This document shows, piece after piece, positions 34,601 to 44,700 of a DNA stretch of 64,000 nt. A model generated the notes under the pieces. The model had not been told where the DNA came from, did not search any database, and saw only the letters and a list, made by a program, of their open reading frames with translations. The DNA lies in the NCBI RefSeq assembly GCF_024519285.1, contig NZ_JAMZCY010000004.1, positions 558,001 through 622,000 of the forward strand, written 5' to 3'. The position numbers were made by a program, and so were the translations under genes. Each line of letters begins with the position of its first letter. Position 1 is the stretch's first letter. This stretch comes from Cohnella sp. WQ 127256. GTDB taxonomy: Bacteria > Bacillota > Bacilli > Paenibacillales > Paenibacillaceae.

Positions 34601-35298
34601 ACGATCTTCAGATCAGCGGGCTTGGATAACTCTCCCCATTTAATCGTGACTCTATTACTTCTAGCCGATACATTCGAAGGCGTAATCTGTCCTGCAACCT
34701 CAAAATAGACAGTACCTGAGACCGACTTTGGAACTGGATACGTAAATTTATTCGATCCATCCCAAATGCCTCCAGTCCATCTATTGTTCACATACATATC
34801 ATAACCAGCAGCTCCAGGACTGCCTGTCCAGCTTAATTTCACTTCTGATGCTGTTATGTCACTAATTACAAGATTATGCGGAGGAGATAATGGGGGTTCC
34901 GGATACGCATTGGGATCCACCGGAGCCGTTGTTGCCGTTACTACAGTACTTCTATCGTTCGATGCAACAATAGCCGTAACATAGAAAGAGTAGGACGTGT
35001 TCGGATTCAGACCTCCAACGGTTACTGTAGGAGTACCCGTCCAAGCAGCCCAACCTCCGTTGGAATACCATACCTGGTAACCAGAATTTCCATCGACACC
35101 GTCTACAGGATCCCATGCCAAGGTTACTGATTTATGTGTAACACTAGTAACCTTTACATTCTGCGGAGCAGGCAACGTAGCTGCCGATGCTGTTGGAGCT
35201 AATGGAAAGCTAAATGAGCTGAATACAATAGCAATGCTAAGAATTACAGCTAACTTATTGGCGATCCTTTGTTTAATCTGGTTGTACAATTCATTCAC
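31642..35298 (-). CDS. SLH-anchored GH18 chitinase with fibronectin III domains
   Basis: A 1218-residue exported enzyme. Signal peptide 1-39; three fibronectin-III-like domains (about 43-125, 138-220, 225-305); a GH18 catalytic barrel (about 308-715) with the DGLDIDWE motif at 446-453, so E453 is the proton donor; a fourth fibronectin-like domain (about 730-800); a Pro-Ser-Glu linker coded by a tandem repeat; a beta-rich region; and three SLH domains (about 1029-1218). It should cut chitin or related beta-1,4 GlcNAc polymers while held on the wall. ATG 35298 follows GAGGTAGAGGTG. Its promoter is the third copy of the TGTAAT-N4-ATTACA arrangement. Confidence 0.93.
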   Translation of the reverse strand: MNELYNQIKQRIANKLAVILSIAIVFSSFSFPLAPTASAATLPAPQNVKVTSVTHKSVTLAWDPVDGVDGNSGYQVWYSNGGWAAWTGTPTVTVGGLNPNTSYSFYVTAIVASNDRSTVVTATTAPVDPNAYPEPPLSPPHNLVISDITASEVKLSWTGSPGAAGYDMYVNNRWTGGIWDGSNKFTYPVPKSVSGTVYFEVAGQITPSNVSARSNRVTIKWGELSKPADLKIVSATKSSVALGWAPTPGAIEYDIYKGPSVIASTYSNRYVATALTEGESYDFKVVAKNKLWQSPASDVVTAVPGSNYNSVTYYTSWARHPNERNYSLKDVDRDIGADKLTHINYAFADLCWKEEGSRGRDCQDSTIPLQDRYVFDGEMILGDPAADAINIPDLQALKKANPHLNQMVSVGGWSWSKNFSNMANTEVNRRLFANSAVKFLREYGFDGLDIDWEYPVEGGDIDNSRRPEDKQNFTLLMKTVREALDAAGSIDGKYYLLTIASYQGQSFVDNADLANSSKYLDFINIMTYDYSGNWNTSGYHNAPLFYDPASPSAGAKRNNVYSGATGHLNGGVPNYKLVLGVPFFGNGWTGCEAKGEYVPCAEFAQFGTWENGKFDIYDIEDVYLKDKDFVRYWNESAKVPYLYNEADGTFISYDDTESMMYKASLVKTLDLAGVMSWDITGDRNGTLSTQLVNDLPIHGVVNTNALAAPQNVVSISKTDTTINVGWDTVAGATGYDVFANKVWHGYSESTRFDVTKLTPNSENMIEIIAVEKDGARIERVSAMSKPLKEMTNLEGDTGTEPEPSPSPEPSPSPEPSTGSGTGSITPAPVDTIKLQITKSGNKTTAKLDAEQAIAAIRQSTTNHIQLVVEETDNNVEVVIAASVIKAIAEKGTSATLSIVLNNIEYLVPIGALNLGSDVVDFRFTIQTPAQSVLDQIKAKGIKTLVDPTEFKIEVKGSDNIWKELTEFNGIYISRIFKLGKVDFNQSKATGVVFDPATGEYHPVPTVFTNHTDGTVAVTLKRAGNSIYTVMESGASFNDVTAAWAKADVEAAASKLIVSGVNANLFGAEDKITRGEFVSIIVKALGVAPSLTNSPFNDVNSQTKFARDIIAAEEIGIIKGKTATIFDPNAFITRQDMAVVIANAMQYEGNTKQASNVVLNPFVDRSSVATYAQSAVALILDAKILTGVSATKLDPKSNTTKAQATVVAMRMLRTLALSN
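32855..32910 (-). repeat. Tandem repeat coding the Pro-Ser-Glu linker
   Basis: An 18-base unit (plus-strand GGCTTGGGCTTGGTTCTG) repeats in the chitinase and encodes a PSPSPE-type linker. Such tracts can change length by slippage without breaking the frame. Confidence 0.75.
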
Positions 35299-35384
35299 CT
35301 CTACCTCATATTTTCATTACAATAGCTCGTCTATCAGTGGAATAGGTAATTTCTTAGCGGGACTATACTTGAGTTCTAATCCCA

Positions 35385-35428
35385 ATTATATAACATAAGT
35401 ACTGGTTCAAATTGTAATCCCTATTACA
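35385..35428 (-). promoter_or_regulatory. TGTAAT-N4-ATTACA dyad plus -10 box, copy 3
   Basis: On the minus strand TGTAAT, AGGG, ATTACA (35428-35413) is followed after 22 bases by TATAAT (35390-35385). The spacer includes TTGAACCAGTACTTATG, nearly the same as copy 1. About 86 bases of leader precede the chitinase start. Confidence 0.7.
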
Positions 35429-35605
35429 TTTTTAATCCTACATAAAAATAAAATTTTTGTTGCTATGGGTAAGTCACCTGTGCAAATAACCAAAAGCAGA
35501 ATAAGAGCGCTACCTAATAGGTGCGCGCTCTTGACTTTCAATATACGACATCAATCCCGACAAGTACCCTGTCTACTTGTTACAGCAAAGGTCAAGTTCA
35601 TAACT

Positions 35606-35710
35606 TTATTTGGGGAAGCTTATAAGAACTTTGAACTGATGCGCCGTCGCCGGAATCAGGTTCACCGCCAACACCAGCATTAGTAATAGAGATAACAGTC
35701 GTTGTTTCAT
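35606..35710 (-). CDS. 34-residue signal-peptide ORF, probably the stub of a secreted protein gene
   Basis: ATG 35710 lies a few bases after GGAGGAGAG. The 34 codons read like a signal peptide: positive start (MKQR), a leucine-rich core (LLSLLLMLVLAVNL) and a processing site PATAH, then only ten more residues before TAA. A good ribosome binding site and an intact export signal without a mature domain suggest a truncated secreted protein, although a small exported peptide is possible. The flanking kilobase has no other convincing gene. Confidence 0.5.
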   Translation of the reverse strand: MKQRLLSLLLMLVLAVNLIPATAHQFKVLISFPK

Positions 35711-35971
35711 TTTCTCTCCTCCAAACTAGCATAATAAAGATGAGATTCGAGCGCCGGGAACATCCATTTTGAAGATTTTCAAGCAGGTGGCGCATTTAAC
35801 CTGGATAGGCTGGAAGCGAACAATCACGGATCTGTTGTTCCCCACTGGGAAAAGGAAGGAAAGCCCGCACTAAGGACGGGCTGCCTGCAGCCATCGTTCG
35901 AGAGTTCTCAGTGGAAGAGGACTTTAGTGCGCTAATCAGCATGATACGAGCGGAAGTCTGACGGCTGTTAG
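35711..35971. other. Possible coding relic and a GC-rich hairpin
   Basis: AGCCCG (35862-35867) and CGGGCT (35877-35882) form a hairpin. Just after it one plus-strand frame reads GLPAAIVREFSVEEDFSALI and ends in MIRAEV-stop at about 35961, which looks protein-like, but I cannot assign it to a family and there is no start. Low confidence. Confidence 0.25.
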
Positions 35972-36037
35972 AAATTTTGTCCTACTTATGATACGGTTCA
36001 GCATATCAGGCTAACGGCGAAACTGGCAGTACTGCCA
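35972..36037 (+). repeat. Dispersed intergenic repeat, copy 3
   Basis: CCTACTTATGATACGGTTCA at 35981-36000 continues into a diverged right half with GGCGAAA; one base is missing relative to other copies. The hairpin TGGCAGTACTGCCA (36024-36037) follows at the usual place. Confidence 0.7.
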
Positions 36038-36426
36038 CTCTATGATTATCTTTGGAAACTGCTGCGGAGATTATCAGCTTGGGTCGCAAATCCATTACAT
36101 TCCAGATTGATACTCGTGATTCATAACCATTTAGCATGATATGAGCTGGGGAATGGTCCATTCTCCAACTAAGCACATACTGTAACTTTAAGAGTTGTTA
36201 CCTACAAGCACTTCAATCGAGCTCCCCATGAATTTCAAAAATGTTCCATAAGCACTTAGCTTGTTTATTTCCGACCCGCTCTGTTCTAAAAATAGCTCTA
36301 TTTTCTTGTGCCCACACAACCTATTTTGCATAATACGCAGTATTACTTACATCAAGAAAAGTATCAGCGTATACAGTGATACATACGAGCAGCACGAGTG
36401 TTGCGTTTGGCATAAATTAAGAGAAA
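36038..36426. other. Non-coding gap, nothing recognised
   Basis: About 390 bases between repeat copy 3 and the terminator of the large SLH gene. I see no gene, promoter or strong inverted repeat. Weak open frames on the plus strand have no ribosome binding site and no family resemblance. Confidence 0.4.
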
Positions 36427-36454
36427 GCACCAGCCCTAATATTGGGTCTGGTGC
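36427..36454 (-). terminator. Terminator of the 1703-residue SLH protein gene
   Basis: GCACCAG and CTGGTGC form the stem, with inner CCC/GGG; on the minus strand TTTCTCTT follows. Confidence 0.75.
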
Positions 36455-36486
36455 TCCATGCTTGTAACCGTAAACCGTGTATGAAA

Positions 36487-39400
36487 CTATAGTCCGAGCC
36501 CGCCGCCCGGAAATCCAAACCTTGCGCTATAGCTCGCGTCGTGTGCCGGCATGGTTGCGCCATCTGGCAACTCTAACGATGGAGTATCACTCTCCACCGG
36601 ATCCCAAGTGATAAGTACGAAGCCTGGAGGATAAAAGTCCGAAGGCGCTGCATCTGCAGGCGGCACGATCGGTGCCCCATACTTAACCTGCATGGTCGAA
36701 TAATTAATGCCTTCCATGGAATCCACGAAGGATAACGTGTAGCTGTTGCGCGTGTAATATAGCTTAAGGGTGAGCGTTCCATCCGCTGTTACCGTACCCG
36801 ATGTAACGTTATCGGGATTGCTACTGTCATAGGTAAAGCCCGTATAGTCTTTAGGAGCTGCAGTAGCTATGGATCCAATGCCACCGCTTCCGGTAACGGA
36901 CTCCACTTGTGTGAATCCGTCATCGTTCAAATTCTGCTGATAATACAGCACCTTATAAGAAGTAGCCTGCCACACAGCTTGGAACGTCTGATCTTGACCC
37001 GGCATTGTACTTGGAACCAGCTGTGACCACCCTTGGAATGTAAAGCCTGGTCTTGTCACAGTAGGTGCAATAATGGGGTCACCATAAGAAAGCTGCGATT
37101 CGGTACCGCCTGTACCTCCATTTGCATCAAAGGTTAAGTTAAATAAATAAGGGACAAAGATCAACTTTAACCGATTATCCTTGGTTGGATCAATCATTAA
37201 TGATGAAGGAGTTGTGAGTCGCAAGTAAGGGGACGACCACTGCGCATCCAATGTCCCTAAGCTGAAAGGAGAAAATGCTGTACCATACTCGGTTTTTGTA
37301 TCCACCAATTGGAAATTCGAACCTGATCTATCGCCCTTATAATACTCTACTGTAACAGGCCAATGTGGATCTAATGTATATTTTGCTTTATAAGCCATTT
37401 CTTTTGCCGGCATAGTAGTCGCAAGAGTTACGGTCGGTTCATAAGTAGAGGGTTCTACCCAATGATCCCATATAAATCCCGGAACGTAGTAGGTAGGTGC
37501 AGTAATGGGTGCACCATACTTAAGTGAATATTGCATTTCTTTACCGTAGGCGAAAATAAACCTCAATAGATACACTTTGCGAGTGTAATAATACTTAATT
37601 ACTGTACTACCGTCCTCTTTATACACAGGGTATTGTGTAGCAGGTGTATTAAAACCTACATAATTAGGGGGATTCCGATTGTCCGTATACGTAAAGACGT
37701 CTCCACGTGTATAGCCGTTATCGGTGCTATTCTCCAGATAAATTTCTACCTTATAAGGTATGTCCAACCTTTGTTTCCAGGCTGCAACATACCAGGAGTC
37801 GTAGGCTGGCATTTTATCCGGCAGTGTTCCTATACTGTTATAGTCTCCCCCTCGTGCCCAACCCAGAAATTGATATCCATCTCTCTTCATCACAGGTGCC
37901 TGAATCGGATCGTTGTACTTGCCGGTAATTGTCTTGTATAGCGTTTTACCCCAGCCGTCATTATCATACAAATACATATTTTTATTGCCTGGGAACACAT
38001 CCCAGCGCAATGAAATCGTACGTGAAATCGGAGCAGAACCGATCGTTAAATCTGCGTTCTTCCATGAGATAGTCAGGATAGCAGCCGCGCCATAAGAATC
38101 TGTACCCTTTACGACTGCTTTGTTAGTTGTAAGATCGTACATAAATTCATTGTTAGATAAGCTCACTATATAATCCTTGGTTCTGTTAAGGACTTCTTCA
38201 GTAACCTCGCCTGTTTTCAGATCCATAACTCTCACTTTAAACATACTCCACGGTACATAGTCCTCTTTTAGACTACCTCTCATATTTAGTTGAGGTGCAT
38301 CAGCTTGTGAGTAAGCAAAATCAAGGACATTTTTCTGTGAGCCCGCAGTAAAGAGTGGCCATTCCTTCTCAAACAAAGTTGGCTCGTACGAGAAGGTACC
38401 CTTTAACAGCTGTGCTTTGAATTTCACTTCCACGAATACACCTATTTCAACTAGCATGGCTCCGGCGTATTTAGAGGTTTTACCTTGGGAAGCTGTATAC
38501 TTCAGCTGGTAATAGAAATATCCCCATAACTTTACGTAAGCACCAACATCCGCTACGAACCCAATACTATTCAGATCCGTAGATAGAATGCCTACCGCTA
38601 TCTCTAACCGCAGACCGGCCCTTAACCCCAGTGTACCCATGATATAGAACGTAAACTCATACTTTTCTTCTACCAGATTTACGGTCTGGGTCGTAACTTC
38701 TTTAGCGAATACTTTCACATTGAAAATATACCTTTTTGCATTTTCATAACTGAAAATACTACCGACAGAGAGATTCACATTTGCACTTACCACAAATTTT
38801 GCTTCGAATGTGACTTGAACGATACCCATCAAAAAGCGCTGATCGACCTTATAAAGTTCTTTATCAAAGATATCAACCCAGTCCGACTCGGTTTCCAGCA
38901 TATTCTGATAAAGTGCTGGCAAGGAGCTGTCTATGGAATCTATGCCATCGAGATTGTCTTCTAAGTCTTCTGCGGCATCCATTAGAGCTTTTAATTCCGT
39001 AGCAATGTTCTGAACCTTACTCTTATCTGCCCAATCCGGTTCCTCTTCCTTTTCAAATGTGCCAATTTTGGCATCGAATTGAATCGCAGTATAAGTATAG
39101 GTATCAATGGTAGGAGAAACCTCATACTCGCTGAGATAAGGGAATATCCCCCACCAATCCCATACATCGTTGGCATCGGCAGAAAAGTCAATTCGCACTT
39201 CTTGCTCGAATGTGCCCGTCAATTTGATTACAATGTTGCTCTCTTCGCCTGCGTCAATAACAATTTCGCATCCCACTTGGAGAGCAGCGCGTAGACCACT
39301 CATACCTTCAAAATGTTTCAGTTCTGTATCAATTTCGGCTACAACACTCAAGTTTTCTACTTCTACTCTATTGCCGCTCATAAGCTTAACATCATCATCG

Positions 39401-41598
39401 GATACAGGTGAGCCGTCGGCATACGTTAAATGATAGCTTTGAAGATCAAAGTCGCTGTCTAGCTCTTTGAAGCTGTCCGTATCCAAAGCCAAAGCTGCCA
39501 AATATTCAGTCGCTTTGTTTACAAATCCACTTGCCAAAGCTTGTTCCTCAATTTGAGTTTCCAAAGCATCTACATTCGTGTTTGCGAGCAGCTGATCCCC
39601 GCCAATATTTTGCTTATTATAGTAATCCATCGAAGTCGTGATTTCCGCAAGCGTTGTATCTATATAGGTGATAACATAGTTACCTCCCGAAGAGGTAATT
39701 CCAGTAATTTGGGCATAGCCTGCAAGAGTCGACGATGCATCACCCAATACCCCTGTATAGAAAGTGATGAAGTCATTCGCTTGTACAACCGTGTTGGCAC
39801 TAAGACCCAATCGTGCATACTTACTGTCGCTATAGTCCATCACATTCACGCTTACCGTGATGGAGTGATTACTTGGATCCCCATCCGTATCGGCCGTAGA
39901 GCTAACAGGAAGAATGTCCGGGGTAAAGAGAACATTGCGGGCGTCTGCGGGTCCGTAAGTGTATGTGTTTCCATCAATCGCCCGAATCGTTACATAAGAT
40001 ACTTCGCCGTCATCGTCGGCGTTCGTACCCAGATTACGCAGATTCGGCGCAATCCCATCATATATAGCAACGGTACTACCGATGCGTAAAGTTCCATCAT
40101 ACTGGAATGTTCCTTCTGTGGTGCTAGCTGCCGGTTGAACAGCTCCGCCAGCGCCGGCATCCAGGTTCACAACAGGAACCGAACCCATTTTCATATTCGG
40201 TGAAACCGGAATATATATCAAATCGGGATTCAGTTGGACATTTTGAACGGCTTGTTTGGCAATCGTAAATACGTAGGTTGTAGTGGATTTATCTTGGCCT
40301 GTAAAAGTAAGATTGGTGTTATTCAACTTGAGTTGGTAGGTGTCACCTTCATCAAATGCACCACCATTAGCCCCTACTGTAAATTGGCCATTGGAGCCCG
40401 TTACCTGAATACCGACGCGAGTTGCAAATTCAGTATTCGTTAACGATTCAAAGATTAATCCAGCTTTAACTTGGTCTGCTGTCATGCTGCCCGTAGCATC
40501 GGTTACTCTGATCGTGAAATTTTTGTTCTGATCCAACATGCTTACACTAGGAATGATTTGAGTTTCATTAGAGATAGGTTCATATTTGGCATACAATGTC
40601 AGATTACTATTAACTGTTGCCTCGCGATCTACTGGTGTGGACAAAGCACTATCTTTATACCAATCGACGAAAATAAAACCTTTCTTGAATGGAGTTGGAA
40701 GTATATTCAGCTTTTCTCCTTGATTTATAGAAAGGCTATCAAGAACAGAGCCGCCATTCGATTCAAACGTAATCTTATAGGTAACAGGTGTGGTTGTGCC
40801 GGGTCCACTACCACCGCTACCAGGGTTCTGGCCTGTTGCCGCTGGCGTCGATGGTTGGGTTGTTGGCCCTACTTGATCTGAGTTTACTCCCGCCTTCACA
40901 ACCTCGTTGCTGCGCATGGCAAAAGTAGCAGCCTCAGCACGAGTTGCAATGGTTCGTGGATTGAAATTACCGTTGGCATCTCCAGCAAGCAAACCTGCCT
41001 GCCAAAGCTTGACGATCGCATCAACCGCCCAGGGAGAAATGTTGGATAGGTCGTTTGGTTTAGAGGTTAGGCTGGCGTTCGTCTGATAGGGGATGTTATA
41101 TACTTCAAAAAACCTCAAAGTCAGCGTTGCCATCTGTTCTCTTGTTATCGCAGTGTCCGGTGCAAATTTATGGTTACCCATACCGCTTGTAATGCCTTTT
41201 TCAACGGCCCATTGCACATAAGGCGCATACCAAGCGTCTGCCTGTACATCTGCAAATTTGGACATTGTATATTTGCTTACATCAACTCCTGCCATACGCC
41301 CAAGTACAGTTACATACATGGCACGAGTCATTGTGCCATCTGGCGAGAAGCTATCATTACCTGTACCGCCGAATATTCCATTCTGTTGTACATACGTGAC
41401 AGCATTATAGAACCAGTCCGTTAGTTTAACATCTTTAAACGTATTTTGAAGTGGCTGTTGCTCAGCAGAACCGTTCGCGGCACTCGCTGAGTTCGGAGAT
41501 ACTTGCCCGGATGCTGCTTCAGCAGCCCAGAGCTCAGACGGTACTATGGACACGAGCATACAAAACAGAAGCGATAAACTTATCATACGTTTTAACAT
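36487..41598 (-). CDS. Giant SLH surface protein with InlB-type repeats and an unassigned core
   Basis: A 1703-residue exported protein. Signal peptide about 1-26; three SLH domains (about 50-235); a Gly/Pro/Thr linker; one InlB/Listeria-Bacteroides-type repeat (about 272-345, ITFESNGG ... FVDWYKD); beta-rich repeats; an unassigned region of about 560 residues (roughly 590-1150); then several more InlB-type repeats to the C-terminus (FDANGGTGG, FQGWSQL, VLYYQQN). SLH domains are N-terminal here and C-terminal in the other two surface proteins. Probable role: adhesion or matrix building; no catalytic motif seen. ATG 41598 follows AGGAGGGGA. A large regulator gene lies upstream on the same strand. 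Confidence 0.88.
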   Translation of the reverse strand: MLKRMISLSLLFCMLVSIVPSELWAAEAASGQVSPNSASAANGSAEQQPLQNTFKDVKLTDWFYNAVTYVQQNGIFGGTGNDSFSPDGTMTRAMYVTVLGRMAGVDVSKYTMSKFADVQADAWYAPYVQWAVEKGITSGMGNHKFAPDTAITREQMATLTLRFFEVYNIPYQTNASLTSKPNDLSNISPWAVDAIVKLWQAGLLAGDANGNFNPRTIATRAEAATFAMRSNEVVKAGVNSDQVGPTTQPSTPAATGQNPGSGGSGPGTTTPVTYKITFESNGGSVLDSLSINQGEKLNILPTPFKKGFIFVDWYKDSALSTPVDREATVNSNLTLYAKYEPISNETQIIPSVSMLDQNKNFTIRVTDATGSMTADQVKAGLIFESLTNTEFATRVGIQVTGSNGQFTVGANGGAFDEGDTYQLKLNNTNLTFTGQDKSTTTYVFTIAKQAVQNVQLNPDLIYIPVSPNMKMGSVPVVNLDAGAGGAVQPAASTTEGTFQYDGTLRIGSTVAIYDGIAPNLRNLGTNADDDGEVSYVTIRAIDGNTYTYGPADARNVLFTPDILPVSSTADTDGDPSNHSITVSVNVMDYSDSKYARLGLSANTVVQANDFITFYTGVLGDASSTLAGYAQITGITSSGGNYVITYIDTTLAEITTSMDYYNKQNIGGDQLLANTNVDALETQIEEQALASGFVNKATEYLAALALDTDSFKELDSDFDLQSYHLTYADGSPVSDDDVKLMSGNRVEVENLSVVAEIDTELKHFEGMSGLRAALQVGCEIVIDAGEESNIVIKLTGTFEQEVRIDFSADANDVWDWWGIFPYLSEYEVSPTIDTYTYTAIQFDAKIGTFEKEEEPDWADKSKVQNIATELKALMDAAEDLEDNLDGIDSIDSSLPALYQNMLETESDWVDIFDKELYKVDQRFLMGIVQVTFEAKFVVSANVNLSVGSIFSYENAKRYIFNVKVFAKEVTTQTVNLVEEKYEFTFYIMGTLGLRAGLRLEIAVGILSTDLNSIGFVADVGAYVKLWGYFYYQLKYTASQGKTSKYAGAMLVEIGVFVEVKFKAQLLKGTFSYEPTLFEKEWPLFTAGSQKNVLDFAYSQADAPQLNMRGSLKEDYVPWSMFKVRVMDLKTGEVTEEVLNRTKDYIVSLSNNEFMYDLTTNKAVVKGTDSYGAAAILTISWKNADLTIGSAPISRTISLRWDVFPGNKNMYLYDNDGWGKTLYKTITGKYNDPIQAPVMKRDGYQFLGWARGGDYNSIGTLPDKMPAYDSWYVAAWKQRLDIPYKVEIYLENSTDNGYTRGDVFTYTDNRNPPNYVGFNTPATQYPVYKEDGSTVIKYYYTRKVYLLRFIFAYGKEMQYSLKYGAPITAPTYYVPGFIWDHWVEPSTYEPTVTLATTMPAKEMAYKAKYTLDPHWPVTVEYYKGDRSGSNFQLVDTKTEYGTAFSPFSLGTLDAQWSSPYLRLTTPSSLMIDPTKDNRLKLIFVPYLFNLTFDANGGTGGTESQLSYGDPIIAPTVTRPGFTFQGWSQLVPSTMPGQDQTFQAVWQATSYKVLYYQQNLNDDGFTQVESVTGSGGIGSIATAAPKDYTGFTYDSSNPDNVTSGTVTADGTLTLKLYYTRNSYTLSFVDSMEGINYSTMQVKYGAPIVPPADAAPSDFYPPGFVLITWDPVESDTPSLELPDGATMPAHDASYSARFGFPGGGLGL

Positions 41599-41713
41599 GA
41601 GATTTTCCCCTCCTATGATTCTCTTAAACTTTCTGCAAAATAATGTCGAATTTTCGCTTCAACATATCACAGCCAGTCTAAACAAATCCTAAACATTCAT
41701 GGAGGGAAACTTA

Positions 41714-44700
41714 TCATTTCATATCCAGCAATCTCCTGACCGTTTCCTTCGGCTCAATCCCGAACTCAGTCAGAAGCAGCATCCTCAAAGCCTCATATTG
41801 CTTGAATGCCGAAATGCGGTCATCCGCCAAAACCAGCACGCGGATGAGCCGTTCATGTATGTGCTCATTCAGCGGATCATGTACAAGCGCCTTCCGCAGT
41901 AGTTCCGCAGCGGCATCGTATTGCCCCTTCTTCACCTCACGTTCATGGAGGCGAAGCAACATCGCGACGTACTCGCTTTCTAGGCGTATTCGCGTCGGCT
42001 CTGCCCATTCATACGAAGTGCCTGCCATATAGCCCTCTCCGAATAATTGAACAAGCTCAGCAGCATATTCCCGCAACATGATGTCATCGAGTTGATCGCC
42101 GATGGCCAGCAAGCGATCCCACTCATTGAGATCACAGTCCAGTTGGTTCATATCGATGCGGTAACTACCTTCCACATGTTGAACGATACCATTAAGTCCG
42201 ATTTTGCTTAACGTTTTCCTCAAATAGTAAGTTGTTGTATTAAACTGCGCTCCTGCCCGGTCAACATCCACCTCTCCCCACAGATGATCGAGTATTCGAT
42301 CTCTACTCAATGCCTCGCCGCGATGGTGAACGAGAAATGCCATTAACTCCTCGGTTTTGGATGTCCGCCACTTGATAACAGCACCGTTCTCTGTCTCTAC
42401 ACGCAACCTCCCAAAACATCGAATTTTAATTCGTGGAGGTAATTGATGAACTTGGAACGCTTGCAGCACGAGACGCGCATAACTTGATATATCCATCGAT
42501 CCCACGCCTTTGTCTCCATACGACTGCGCATAAATAGACAACAGCTCCGCCATCACCGAGCCTTCGTCCACAAAGCTGCGAATGAACCCTTGAGGTTCAG
42601 CGAGACGCAAAGCGTTATCCAGCTTCGCAAACGCTAGTTCAATCTTTTTGTGGCGATAAAGCATCGTGCTTTGCAGAATCAGAATGCGAATGCGATCCCG
42701 CAGACGGTTTTCCTTTGTCAACAGATCATACAGCCGTTCTGCAAGAGATAGCGCCGAATTGAATTGTTCGCATGCAGCAAGCACGCGAATGAACGACAAT
42801 TGTTCAGAAACTTGGTCTAGCGTTACTTCGTCCAAATGCGACTGTCCGCACTGCGACAACCACCGACGAGCCGACTCCATGTCGCCTTGAAGCACCGCCA
42901 AGCTCGCTTGTTCCGCTTCGATTCTACGTATGAAGATTTCATAGTCGGGCGAATCGATCTTCAGTTTAATTTGTTCTAGAAGCGCCATGGCCTCTCGCGA
43001 ATTCCCCTTGGCTTGCTGAATTCTCGAAGCAGCCACAAAGAGCTGATACCGATTGCGAGGAACCGGCTCGAATCCGTCTGCGTGCACAATCCGGTTTAGC
43101 CAGTCCTCCGCTTCCTCCAGCCGATTCCACTCGTACAATACCTTTGCATAGGAAGCATACATTGGCGTCGCATACGGATGGTTCACGCGATCCTGCCAAT
43201 ACGCTAACATCTTAATAAAAAATAGTACTGCATCATGATAATCGTTAATGAAGCATAGATGATCGTCAAACTCATCGATCGCATTATGCTTGTTGTTGCC
43301 GCCTTGAATAAAAAAGCTTCGCTCGGATGCAAACCTATCTCCAAGGATAAAGTAGTCAGCCGTGCCTGAGAGATCTCTTCTAACAAAGGCAGCAACACCG
43401 CAGAAATAATAGATATCTCCCATTATCGCGCGCCATACGTCAGCCTCGATTTGACCCTTCATCGCTTCGACACGGATACGAAGCCGTTCCGCTCGATCCG
43501 AGATTTTATCAAACTGCCGCACGCCGACCATCACGAGCAAACAAAAAAGCTCAACAAGTGGTCGGCTTGCTACATATTGCTCAGGCACTTGCATCACCCA
43601 ACGAGCAACGACGATGTTCTTGCCTCCAAGAAGTTCGTACAGATGCGTTTCAATCAGGCGAACGACATCTTCATACTGCCGTCCCACCAAATAATGCTCC
43701 ACCGCTTCTACGATAAACCCGTTTTCCTCGAGCCATTGCGCGGCACGCACATTCGCCTGTACACGCAGCTCAGGCGCTGTTCGAGCGAGCATGGACTGGA
43801 GGAAGTCAGACAGCAGATGGTGATAGCGATACCAGTTACGCTGATCGTCCAGGGGAATGATGAATAGCTGAAGCTGTTCCAGTTGTTCCAACTGTTGCTG
43901 ACCTCTCGGTTGGCCGGTCACCGCCTCGCACAATGCATAATTCATCTGGCTTAACACAGAGGTTTGCAGCAAAAAATCGTACATCGCCTCCGGAAGATCG
44001 CGGATGACTTCCTCCAACAAGTAATCGGAAATGTGCTGCTGATGGCCGCTGAATTGACGGATCGATTCAGCCACATTGCGGCTTTGTTTCAGTGAGAGGG
44101 CCGCAAGCCGTAAGCCGCTAATCCAGCCTTCGGTTTGGTTGTATAGAATATTGAACTGCTCCACTGACAGACTCAAATCAGTTGTCTCTCGAAAGAAATC
44201 GTAGACTTCCTCTGGCTGGAACCGCAACTGCTCAATCGTAATCCGCCGCATCTGGCCTTTTGCAAATAATCTTGCTAACGGAAAGGGGAGGTCGTTGCGG
44301 GTTGCGATATAGAAGTGAATATGATCTGGAAGGTATTCCAGCAAGTAGCTCATCGACTTCTGGATTGTCGGCATTGCCACCAGATGATAATCGTCCAACA
44401 TGATGATTAGCTCGCCCGGCAGACGATTTAACTCGTTCACCAGCGCAGTCATTGCCGGCTCCATTGATTCAAATGATGCAGAGGGCCCCTCCGCCAGCAG
44501 CGGCCAAACGGTCAGGCCAAAGCCGTCGACACGATTCTGAATTGAAGCAATGATTATGTTCCAGAAGGTAATCCAATCGTCGTCCTGCTTGCTGAGTGAT
44601 ACCCATGCAACAAGCTTGCCGCTTTGTTTGGCCCATTCGCTTAACGCCGTAGTTTTCCCATAGCCGGATGGAGCGAATAAGTGTGTCAGCTTCGCGTCCA

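Noticed and set aside
35465..35683. 72-codon plus-strand frame
   Set aside because: It overlaps the signal-peptide ORF on the other strand, has a composition rich in Arg/Lys/Gln, and has no supporting ribosome binding site.
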